Positions 1-5,838 of a stretch of DNA of 6,254 bases are shown in pieces. The DNA comes from Planctomycetota bacterium (GTDB lineage: Bacteria; Planctomycetota; Planctomycetia; Pirellulales; UBA1268), in contig JAQBZA010000200.1 of assembly GCA_027622795.1 (NCBI GenBank), positions 1-6,254 of the forward strand, in the 5' to 3' direction. Numbering within the stretch: the stretch's first letter is position 1; every line of letters begins with the position of its first letter. A model generated the notes under the pieces. That model was not told where the DNA came from. It was given only the letters and a program-made list of their open reading frames with translations, and did not search any database. The position numbers and the translations under genes are program-made.

Positions 1-192
1 AACATAGAGTTGGGCTCCGACCCCGGGGTAGGCCCCGGCGGGAATCGCTGGGTAGTAGTAGTTGCTGAAGACATCGGGGGTCGGTGCCTCGACACCACCA
101 TTGATCGGATTGGCATCCGCTACCGGCAGCCCAACCAGATAAGAAAACGCCAGTCCGGCGATCCCGGCCATTATCCGGCTATGGATTTGCAT
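1..192 (-). CDS. Small secreted protein, N-terminal part (3' end outside window)
   Basis: The frame runs from an ATG at 192-190 to the left edge, giving 64 residues with no stop, so the C-terminus is missing. It starts MQIHSRIMAG, has a hydrophobic core (about residues 7-24), and offers a signal peptidase I-type site after ADA (residues 25-27). The protein is therefore probably exported. The mature part is rich in Tyr, Pro and Gly, with three tyrosines in a row (residues 46-48) and the segment PGVGAQLYV at the window edge. The start is well supported: GGGAGG (complement of 200-205) lies seven bases upstream of the ATG, the best ribosome binding site in the window. I recall similar short proteins with a GxVGAQLYPCP-like segment in Pirellula and Rhodopirellula genomes, but that is memory, not a search. 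Function is unknown. It is transcribed away from the topoisomerase gene. Confidence 0.72.
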   Translation of the reverse strand, partial: MQIHSRIMAGIAGLAFSYLVGLPVADANPINGGVEAPTPDVFSNYYYPAIPAGAYPGVGAQLYV

Positions 193-537
193 CGCTTTTC
201 CTCCCTGAAGCCACTTCTGTGGACAGCCACGCATCCTGCCGTGCCGCTGTCAGATTTTCTCCGACCTCGGGACGGCCCTCCGTGGCCCTTGCCCGCGATC
301 AGAATGCGAGTCGGTCGAACCACCCCGCATCTGTTGTCGCTTCGGCAGAACCGGGCTGGCCGAATCATTCCGACCCGGAACTCATGGTGCCGCCCCCCTC
401 ACGGAAAAACTCCCCCCGGGCCGAATGATCGTCAGCGTTGGATTTCAAGGCCGGACAACCACTACAATTTGCCCTTCTTGCCAGGCGGTCGGCTGGCAGC
501 TTTCCCATGCCCTTAGTCAGAGTTATTTTCTTCGCCC
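193..537. other. Divergent intergenic region without a credible gene
   Basis: This 345-bp stretch separates the leftward secreted-protein gene from the rightward topoisomerase VI B gene. Short open frames cross it on both strands, but none has a start with a ribosome binding site, a recognisable domain or a signal peptide, and several only continue as antisense of the flanking genes. It should contain the promoters of both neighbours. One candidate for the rightward gene lies at 438-468. For the leftward gene I see no convincing -35/-10 pair. I saw no tRNA, riboswitch or mobile-element end. Confidence 0.6.
438..468 (+). promoter_or_regulatory. Candidate sigma70-type promoter for the topoisomerase VI B gene
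   Basis: TACAAT at 463-468 matches five of six bases of the -10 consensus. A weak -35 (TTGGAT, 438-443, three of six) lies 19 bp upstream, a spacing on the long side. Transcription would start near 475, leaving an untranslated leader of about 60 bases before the ATG at 538. The -35 is poor, so this is only a plausible site. Confidence 0.3.
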
Positions 538-2685
538 ATGCCTGCCTCGGCCCGCCCGCGCAAAACACCCCGCAAACCAGCACGTCCCTCCTCGGCTGCC
601 GCCTCCCGCAGCCGGGTCAACCAGTTGGCCACCGCCGCCGCCACCAAGGCTCCGGCAACCAAACGGCGGGCCTCGGCCCAGAAGCTCGCCGCCGGCCAGC
701 GGGACATCTCCGTCAGCGAGTTCTTCGCGAAGAACCGCCACCTGCTCGGCTTTGACTCACCCCGGAAGGCCCTGCTGACAAGTGTCAAGGAGGCGGTCGA
801 CAACTCGCTGGACGCCTGCGAAGAGGCCGGCATCTTGCCCGAGATCTGGGTCAAGATCGACCAGGCGGGTGAGAGCGGTAAACGCTACGCAGTCAGCGTG
901 CAGGACAATGGGCCTGGTATCGTCCGCAAGCAAATTCCGCTGATCTTCGGCAAGCTGCTTTACGGCTCGAAGTTTCATCGGCTGCGGATGAGCCGCGGTC
1001 AGCAGGGCATCGGCATCTCGGCGGCCGGGATGTATGGCGTGCTCACCACCGGCAAGCCGGTGAAGATCATCTCCAAGATCGACGCCAAGCATCCGGCCCA
1101 CTACTACGAACTGAGGATCGACACCAAGACCAACCAGCCCGAGATCTTGAATGGTAAGGGAGAGGGCGTTGATATCCCCGCCGGCAAGAGTGGGGCCGAG
1201 TTGATGAAGAAGCACTCGATCGAGTGGGTGGCCGAAAACGACCTGGACGAACCGATCACACACGGCACCCGCGTCACAATCGAGATGGAGGCGAAGTTTC
1301 AACGTGGCCGCGGCAGCGTCGAGGAATATCTTGAGCAGACGGCGATCTCGAACCCCCATGCCCGCATTCACTTCATCGGCCCCGACGGCCAGGAACGGAT
1401 CCTGGAGCGAGCCAACGACGAGTTGCCGCCAGAGCCCAAGGAGATCAAACCGCATCCCTATGGGGTCGAACTCGGCCGCCTGGTCACGATGCTGCAGGAA
1501 CACCCCAAGCTCACTCTCGCCCAGTTCCTCACGCAGTCGTTTTCGCGGGTCTCCCCCGGCACTGCCAAGAAACTCTGCGACTCAGCCAAGCTCTCCCCCC
1601 GCGCGACAACAGGCAAACTCGGCCGCGGCGAGGCCGATGCTCTCTTCAAGGCGATCCAAGACACGAAGATTCCGCCGCCGGCGACCGACTGCATCGTGCC
1701 GATCGGAGAGCAGCGGCTCCTGGCCGGCCTGAGGCAGGTCGTGCCCGGTGAGTTCTTCACCGCGGCTACACGGCCCCCTTCCGTGTATCGCGGCAACCCA
1801 TTCTTGATCGAGGCGGCGCTGGCCTACGGCGGCGGCGTGTCATCCCAGCGGATCAGCCGTGAGGCCCTCGGTGAACTTGCCAGTGAGAGCGACTCGCGGA
1901 GCCTGCGGCAGTTCCTCACCACCACGTTTGCGGGTGTGGGCGCCGAAGGGGCCGACAAGATTCTTACCGAAGCCCAGCTGGCGCCGCGGCAGTCGCCCTC
2001 CAAGTTGAAGAAGCAGCAGCTTGATGCGCTCCACGAGGCGATGCAGCATGTGAGTGCCGACGAGGGGCAGTCGATGAACGTGCTGCGGTACGCCAACCGG
2101 GTGCCGCTCCAATTCCAGCCCGCCGCCTGCGCCGTCACCCAGACGATCACCTCGACCAACTGGCGGTCCTACGGGCTCTCGCAATCCCGCGGCGGCCTCC
2201 CCTCGGGGCCGGTGACGGTGATGGTGCACGTCGCCAGTGTCTGGGTGCCGTTCACGAGCGAATCGAAGGAGGCGATCGCCCACTATCCCGAGATCCAAAA
2301 GGAGATCCGGCTGGCGCTGCAGGCGGTGGGCCGGAAGCTTGGCATGTACATGCGGCGGCGGCTCCGCGTCGCCCAGGAGGGGCAGCGCCGCAGCATCTTC
2401 CTCCGCTATCTCGGCGAAGTGGCCACCGCCGTCTCTGTCATCAACGGTGTTGATCGGGCAAAGCTCTACGACCAGCTGCTGGCGGTTGCGAAGAAAAAGA
2501 CAGCCGAGGCCGACGTCAAACTCGACGACCGTGGCCGCCCAATCGAGGAGGAGGAAGATCTCGACCTTGGTGATAACTGCATCATCGTTCCCCAGATACC
2601 TCCCGGTGAACCCGAACACCAGGAGCACGACCTCGATGACCAGGCCGTGAAGCAGCCCCGACGACGCAAGAAGCGTCGCCGGTAA
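538..2685 (+). CDS. top6B: DNA topoisomerase VI subunit B with a duplicated H2TH region
   Basis: This is the ATP-binding subunit of type IIB topoisomerase VI, which with subunit A passes one DNA duplex through another; 715 residues. The GHKL ATPase domain shows the N box (EAVDNSLDAC, E85/N89/D92), the G1 box (DNGPGI, 123-128) and the glycine-rich G2 lid (GQQGIGISAAG, 154-164). An H2TH region follows (about 305-400), then the transducer with PSVYRGNPF (414-422), RYANRVPL (517-524) and TSESKEAI (573-580), whose K577 is probably the switch lysine. Between the first and second transducer motifs sits an extra segment of about 75 residues (434-510) resembling the H2TH region. The N-terminus (1-52) is rich in Lys, Arg, Ala and Pro. 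The C-terminus has an acidic stretch (670-677) and ends in a basic tail (PRRRKKRRR). Archaeal homologues are roughly 530-620 residues. ATG 538 is the first start after an in-frame TAG at 514-516; no Shine-Dalgarno is visible, and a later TTG at codon 30 is possible. No subunit A gene is adjacent. Confidence 0.95.
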   Translation: MPASARPRKTPRKPARPSSAAASRSRVNQLATAAATKAPATKRRASAQKLAAGQRDISVSEFFAKNRHLLGFDSPRKALLTSVKEAVDNSLDACEEAGILPEIWVKIDQAGESGKRYAVSVQDNGPGIVRKQIPLIFGKLLYGSKFHRLRMSRGQQGIGISAAGMYGVLTTGKPVKIISKIDAKHPAHYYELRIDTKTNQPEILNGKGEGVDIPAGKSGAELMKKHSIEWVAENDLDEPITHGTRVTIEMEAKFQRGRGSVEEYLEQTAISNPHARIHFIGPDGQERILERANDELPPEPKEIKPHPYGVELGRLVTMLQEHPKLTLAQFLTQSFSRVSPGTAKKLCDSAKLSPRATTGKLGRGEADALFKAIQDTKIPPPATDCIVPIGEQRLLAGLRQVVPGEFFTAATRPPSVYRGNPFLIEAALAYGGGVSSQRISREALGELASESDSRSLRQFLTTTFAGVGAEGADKILTEAQLAPRQSPSKLKKQQLDALHEAMQHVSADEGQSMNVLRYANRVPLQFQPAACAVTQTITSTNWRSYGLSQSRGGLPSGPVTVMVHVASVWVPFTSESKEAIAHYPEIQKEIRLALQAVGRKLGMYMRRRLRVAQEGQRRSIFLRYLGEVATAVSVINGVDRAKLYDQLLAVAKKKTAEADVKLDDRGRPIEEEEDLDLGDNCIIVPQIPPGEPEHQEHDLDDQAVKQPRRRKKRRR
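2658..2682 (+). terminator. Hairpin ending at the top6B stop codon, possible weak terminator
   Basis: Arms 2658-2667 and 2673-2682 pair at nine of ten positions around the loop AAGAA, immediately before the TAA at 2683-2685. The stem is GC-rich but no T-run follows, so it is not a classical intrinsic terminator. It may be a by-product of the Arg/Lys codons of the basic tail. It is the only stem I see near the 46-bp gap between top6B and the convergent gene. Confidence 0.22.
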
Positions 2686-2731
2686 CTGTCTCACGCCCGA
2701 TCCCTGAGGCTTTGTTCGAGGCAGTCTTGCA

Positions 2732-3232
2732 TCATCCCGGCTTCGACGCCTTCAGTCGCTCAACTTCCGCCTCAAGCGACTTCACCCGCTGCTCCAGTTG
2801 CTCGAATCGCTGACGAGCCTTTTCCATGCGTTCCTGCATGGCTCTGCGGGCATCCTCAAATCGCTCCCGCATCTCAGGCGGCACCCCGGGCGAGCCACCA
2901 GGCAACCCGCGCCATGCAGGACGACCACCCGGCATCGGCCCATGGTCATGTCCACCATGCTCACCATGCTCGCCTCCGTGCGGTCCTCCGTGTCTTGGTC
3001 CGCCTTGCGGAGGCCGAGGCTGATCGCCACGCGGCGGCCCACCACGTTCCATGCGCCCCAGAAGCTGTTCCAGTTTGTCAGCCAGCCGATCAACCTTGGC
3101 TCCCAAGTCACCCGCCCGCTCGTATGTCGCACCATCATCATCCGCAGCCGTCACGGCCCGCATCCGCCCCGTCGCCACCACGAGACCCATTGCACAGGCC
3201 GCCAATCCAAGCCATTTCCAAAAATGTTTCAT
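2732..3232 (-). CDS. Secreted His/Gly/Pro-rich protein with C-terminal coiled coil
   Basis: This is a 166-residue protein of unknown function. The N-terminus (MKHFWKWLGL, hydrophobic to about residue 21, then ...AVTA-ADDD) looks like a signal peptide cleaved near residues 29-30. A short amphipathic segment (about 43-62) follows. Next is a low-complexity linker (64-117) of Gly, Pro and His, with eight histidines between 81 and 97 (for example HGEHGGHDHG), which could bind metal. Residues 120-163 are highly charged with heptad-like spacing (ERMEKARQRFEQLEQRVKSL), as in a coiled coil. The start at 3232 is chosen because it begins the signal peptide and has GAGGG (complement of 3241-3245) eight bases upstream. 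The frame stays open upstream to an ATG at 4024, but that extension is antisense to the next gene. It is convergent with top6B (46-bp gap) and divergent from the 418-residue protein. The pattern loosely recalls periplasmic metal-responsive coiled-coil proteins, but no homology is claimed. Confidence 0.78.
   Translation of the reverse strand: MKHFWKWLGLAACAMGLVVATGRMRAVTAADDDGATYERAGDLGAKVDRLADKLEQLLGRMERGGPPRGDQPRPPQGGPRHGGPHGGEHGEHGGHDHGPMPGGRPAWRGLPGGSPGVPPEMRERFEDARRAMQERMEKARQRFEQLEQRVKSLEAEVERLKASKPG
2950..3050. repeat. Low-complexity coding repeat region
   Basis: The DNA encoding the His/Gly/Pro linker contains short direct repeats, including two perfect tandem copies of the 9-mer CACCATGCT (2953-2961 and 2962-2970) and a repeated CCTCCGTG. 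Such runs often change length by slippage, so linker length may vary between strains. Confidence 0.5.
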
Positions 3233-3288
3233 CGTCGAGGCCCTCAAGTTGGTAGGTTTTGCAGACACTGAATAAACGATCCTGGCAC

Positions 3289-3301
3289 GCGAAAGTTTCG
3301 C
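3289..3301. promoter_or_regulatory. Short palindrome in a divergent spacer, candidate operator
   Basis: GCGAAA-G-TTTCGC is a perfect inverted repeat with 6-bp arms and a one-base centre, 18 bp before the ATG at 3320. It lies in the 87-bp spacer (3233-3319) that must hold the promoters of both divergent genes. No convincing -35/-10 pair was found there on either strand. A site this short can occur by chance, so operator function is only a suggestion. Confidence 0.22.
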
Positions 3302-3319
3302 AGCCTCAGAGACGAGACC

Positions 3320-4576
3320 ATGCCCGACATTTTCGACACGCTCGCTGCTGCGGCAGACAGACACGGTTCTGAGGCCATGCTCACCGCGCTGGCCGATTCT
3401 CTCCAGCAGCGCCATCGCTGGCACGCCCTTTTTGATCTCCGGCTCCTCCAGGCCCGCATGACCCTCGGCCTGCCCGCCAGCGGCGACCTGGGGCCGCTCG
3501 ATGAGGCACTCCGCGATCAACTCGATCAGGCGTCTCTGGCCGCCTGCCGCGAGGTGGGCTGGCCCCTGCTTGACGAGGGGCATGTGGCGGCGGGATGGAT
3601 GTACTTGAGAGCAGCTGCCGAACCAGCAGACGTAGCGCGGCGGCTCGCGTTGTTGGCCGAGAGGCTCCCGGAGGATGATGAGGCAGCAACGGCTCGGCTT
3701 CAGGAAATTATTCATGTTGCACTCTGGGAGGGGGTCGACCCCGCGCTTGGCATCCGGTTGGTGATCGACTCGCAAGGCACCTGCAATTCGATCACAGCCT
3801 ATGAACAGGCGGTGACCCGTCTTCCGGGTTCCCGTCAGGAAGGAGCCGCGGGCGTGCTCGTCGATCACCTGCATCGAGAAGTCTTCGCGGCGTTGGCGGC
3901 TGACCTCGAACGGCGGAGCCTGGTGACCCCCGATCAGATCACCGCGGCAACGTCGATTGTCGCATTGCTTGAAGCCGCTGGTGGCCTGCGCGACGACCCA
4001 AGCTTTCATGTCGACGTGTCGCACCTCCAGTCGGTGCTTCGCTTTGCACGGGTCTGCACCGAGCGGGCGACGCTCGAGAAGGCCTGGGAACTGGCGGTGT
4101 ATGCCTGCCGGCTGCCCGAGGAGGTGACCTACCCTGGCGAACCGCCCTTTGAAAACGTCGGCGAGGCGTCACGGCTTTTCTACGCGGCACTCCTCGGCCG
4201 CGATGTCGAAGAGGCTCTTGCCTCCTTTCGCCAGGCCGCATCACCGGAGCAGGTGCAGCCGGGCGATGCCCTCCCCGCCGACACGCTCACCTACCTCCTC
4301 TGGAAGCTCGATCGGCCGGCCGAGGCGGTGCAGGCCGCGCTCGCGCGACCGAGCAACTCGGATATGCCGAGCGTCTTTCAGGCCGCTGGCATGCTTCCAT
4401 CACTGGTCGATCTCGCCATCAAGGGAGACGCGGTGGACCTTCTCCGCGACGCCTGTCGGGCCCGTGGCGATGAGATCACGTTTGCGGCGACGTATCTTCT
4501 CCACGGCGATCGCCAGCATGATCGAGGTTCGCCGACCGGCCTCCGGCCGGAAGAAAAGCCAGGCTCCGACTCTTGA
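3320..4576 (+). CDS. Conserved-looking planctomycete protein of unknown function
   Basis: This 418-residue protein is probably cytoplasmic: no signal peptide or membrane segment is visible. It is rich in Ala, Leu, Glu and Arg and appears almost entirely helical, with repeated helix pairs that would fit an alpha-solenoid (TPR-like), although no TPR consensus is clear. Stretches that look conserved are LLQARMTLGLP (42-52), EEGVDP-like WEGVDPALG (136-144), GTCNSITAYEQ (153-163), FHVDVSHLQSVLRFAR (229-244, with H230, D232, H235) and YPGEPPFENVG (271-281). I recall similar unannotated proteins in Pirellulaceae, from memory only. The last 20 residues (399-418) are polar and look like a disordered tail. 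ATG 3320 has only a weak purine-rich upstream sequence (GAGACGAG). The stop is two bases from the stop of the convergent Cys-rich gene. A role as an enzyme is not supported by any motif I know. Confidence 0.82.
   Translation: MPDIFDTLAAAADRHGSEAMLTALADSLQQRHRWHALFDLRLLQARMTLGLPASGDLGPLDEALRDQLDQASLAACREVGWPLLDEGHVAAGWMYLRAAAEPADVARRLALLAERLPEDDEAATARLQEIIHVALWEGVDPALGIRLVIDSQGTCNSITAYEQAVTRLPGSRQEGAAGVLVDHLHREVFAALAADLERRSLVTPDQITAATSIVALLEAAGGLRDDPSFHVDVSHLQSVLRFARVCTERATLEKAWELAVYACRLPEEVTYPGEPPFENVGEASRLFYAALLGRDVEEALASFRQAASPEQVQPGDALPADTLTYLLWKLDRPAEAVQAALARPSNSDMPSVFQAAGMLPSLVDLAIKGDAVDLLRDACRARGDEITFAATYLLHGDRQHDRGSPTGLRPEEKPGSDS
4536..4550. repeat. GC-rich inverted repeat near convergent gene ends
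   Basis: CCGGCC (4536-4541) and GGCCGG (4545-4550) are perfect arms around the loop TCC, inside the last codons of the 418-residue protein. The repeat is downstream of the stop of the leftward Cys-rich gene, so it could slow polymerase from either direction. No T-run follows on either strand, so terminator activity is doubtful. Confidence 0.25.
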
Positions 4577-4578
4577 AA

Positions 4579-4944
4579 TCAGTGGCCGCCCCGGCAGCGT
4601 TGGCATGGTCGACTCGTGTCGTACCCCATCGCTTCGGGCGGTACAAAGCCTCGGCCCGGAGCCAGTTGCCACGGCGCGAGCATATCGAATCCGGGAGTCG
4701 CTCCCCGGCAGCCCCGCCACCGTGCACACTGATCACAAGGATCGGGACACCAACCCTCCTCGGGAACGGCTCCCCAGTAACGCCTGCCGCACCCGGTATT
4801 TCCATAGGGAGATCCACCTGCCCCGGGGCCACAGGATGGACAGTGAAAGACCTTGGGGAAATCCCCTGCCAGCGCTGGTGCCGGTGGCTCCACCGCGAGC
4901 GCATGGAAAACTGCTCCAAACACGATCAGCAGGATCGATCTCAT
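4579..4944 (-). CDS. Small secreted cysteine-rich protein
   Basis: This 121-residue protein is unknown to me. It starts MRSILLIVFGAVFHALA, a good signal peptide with possible cleavage after ALA at 17 or after ALAG near 27. The mature part has nine cysteines (35, 38, 52, 66, 70, 73, 79, 114, 117), with CxxC pairs CPSC, CDQC and CQRC and a central cluster PDPCDQCARWRGC. These could bind a metal such as zinc or, outside the cytoplasm, form disulfides. The odd number leaves at least one cysteine unpaired. The start is uncertain: ATG 4944 gives a clean signal peptide but a weak ribosome binding site, while an in-frame ATG at 4980 would add 12 residues. Open frames on the opposite strand cover the same DNA but lack any such organised features. 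The stop lies two bases from that of the 418-residue protein; the creatininase-family gene is divergent. Confidence 0.7.
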   Translation of the reverse strand: MRSILLIVFGAVFHALAVEPPAPALAGDFPKVFHCPSCGPGAGGSPYGNTGCGRRYWGAVPEEGWCPDPCDQCARWRGCRGATPGFDMLAPWQLAPGRGFVPPEAMGYDTSRPCQRCRGGH

Positions 4945-5023
4945 GCCAAGCTTATCGGTCAGCGTGGCTACCCGGTTCATCCGCCCGACCGACAACGGTA
5001 GGCATGCCGGTCTCTTACCCAGT

Positions 5024-5053
5024 GTGACAAACGAAACCCACTCACCCCATACT
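5024..5053 (+). promoter_or_regulatory. Candidate promoter for a leaderless creatininase-family transcript
   Basis: GTGACA (5024-5029, five of six to the -35 consensus) and CATACT (5048-5053, four of six to the -10 consensus) are separated by 18 bp. Transcription would begin about seven bases later, at or next to the ATG at 5060. This agrees with the absence of any Shine-Dalgarno sequence there and suggests a leaderless mRNA. The -10 match is moderate. Confidence 0.35.
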
Positions 5054-5059
5054 GTAGCG

Positions 5060-5836
5060 ATGACAACCTCAGTTCAACCCAGAGTCTTCGTCCTTCGCGA
5101 GGCGAACTACCGTCAGTTGCTTGACGCCCCACCGACGGTCGCCGTGCTTCCTTGGGGAGCGACGGAGGCCCACAACTTCCATCTTCCTCACGGAACCGAC
5201 ATCTACGAAGCCGAGGCGGTCGCTGAGGAAGCCGCCCGACTGGCTGCTGACCGCGGAACTCGGGGTATCGTTCTGCCGGCCATTCCATTTGGAAATAATG
5301 CCCAGCAACAGGATCAGATCGCAACCATTCATCTGTCGGCGGCAACCGCGCTGGCGATTCTTCGTGACGTGGTAGCCAGCCTGAGTCGGCAGGGCCTTGC
5401 CCGGCTTGTGATTCTCAACGGACATGGCGGGAACGAATTCAAGCCGTTTGTTCGCGATCTGATGTTGGAGTTTCCCGTCACGATTCTGGTCGTCGACTTT
5501 TGGAAGATTCGCTCAGACATTCTCGAGCAGATCTTCACCGATCCCGGGGATCACGCGGGTGAACTTGAAACCTCGCTCATGCTTCACCTGCGGCCCGATC
5601 TTGTTGCGGCTGACCAGGCCGGACCCGGCGAACGGCGGCCCTTCGGCTTTCCAGCCATGAAATTCTGCGGCGCATGGACACCCCGGCCCTGGTCGCAGGT
5701 GCATCCTGACACCGGGAGTGGTAATCCGCAGGGAGCGAGTGCCGAGAAGGGCGTCGCATACTTCCGCGTTATCACCGAGGCACTCGCCACGCTCATGATT
5801 GAGTTTGCAGTGACAGCAATGCCCGCCCGGCCGTGA
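5060..5836 (+). CDS. Creatininase-family metal-dependent amidohydrolase
   Basis: This 258-residue protein has the length and motifs of the creatininase family: metal-dependent hydrolases acting on amide bonds, including creatinine amidohydrolase, the formamide hydrolase ArfB and mycofactocin-associated MftE. PWGATEAHNFHLPHGTD (31-47) supplies probable ligands E36, H38 and D47. LNGHGGN (119-125) supplies H122. HAGELETSLML (165-175) supplies acidic residues E168 and E170. Spacing of E36, H38, D47 and H122 matches E34, H36, D45 and H120 of Pseudomonas creatininase. The glutamate two residues after that last histidine is a glycine here (G124), so true creatininase activity is not assured; the substrate cannot be told. 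It is soluble, with no signal peptide. ATG 5060 is preferred because the family fold begins soon after it. The frame is open back to 4853, but that extension is unlike the family and antisense to the Cys-rich gene. The stop is two bases from the glycogen synthase stop. Confidence 0.9.
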   Translation: MTTSVQPRVFVLREANYRQLLDAPPTVAVLPWGATEAHNFHLPHGTDIYEAEAVAEEAARLAADRGTRGIVLPAIPFGNNAQQQDQIATIHLSAATALAILRDVVASLSRQGLARLVILNGHGGNEFKPFVRDLMLEFPVTILVVDFWKIRSDILEQIFTDPGDHAGELETSLMLHLRPDLVAADQAGPGERRPFGFPAMKFCGAWTPRPWSQVHPDTGSGNPQGASAEKGVAYFRVITEALATLMIEFAVTAMPARP

Positions 5837-5838
5837 CG

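Noticed and set aside
10..516. Rightward 168-codon open frame at the left edge
   Set aside because: It is antisense to the secreted-protein gene, has low-complexity content, and lacks a ribosome binding site or motif.
365..583. Leftward 72-codon frame with several cysteines in the spacer before top6B
   Set aside because: It starts inside the topoisomerase coding region, has no ribosome binding site and no convincing signal peptide.
757..1503. Leftward 248-codon open frame inside top6B
   Set aside because: It is a shadow of a GC-rich gene with unambiguous GHKL motifs on the other strand.
1840..2694. Leftward 284-codon open frame inside top6B
   Set aside because: It is antisense to conserved transducer motifs and its residue composition is typical of a shadow frame.
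3233..4024. Long leftward open frame that would extend the His-rich protein to 430 residues
   Set aside because: It is wholly antisense to the 418-residue protein gene, has no domain, and would bury a clear signal peptide with its own ribosome binding site at 3232.
4149..5027. Rightward 292-codon open frame overlapping the end of the 418-residue protein and the Cys-rich gene
   Set aside because: It is Arg/Ser/Pro-rich shadow sequence without motifs; the two genes it overlaps have better support.
4853..5059. N-terminal extension of the creatininase-family protein
   Set aside because: The 69 extra residues are unlike the family and overlap the opposite gene's start; the family fold begins just after ATG 5060.
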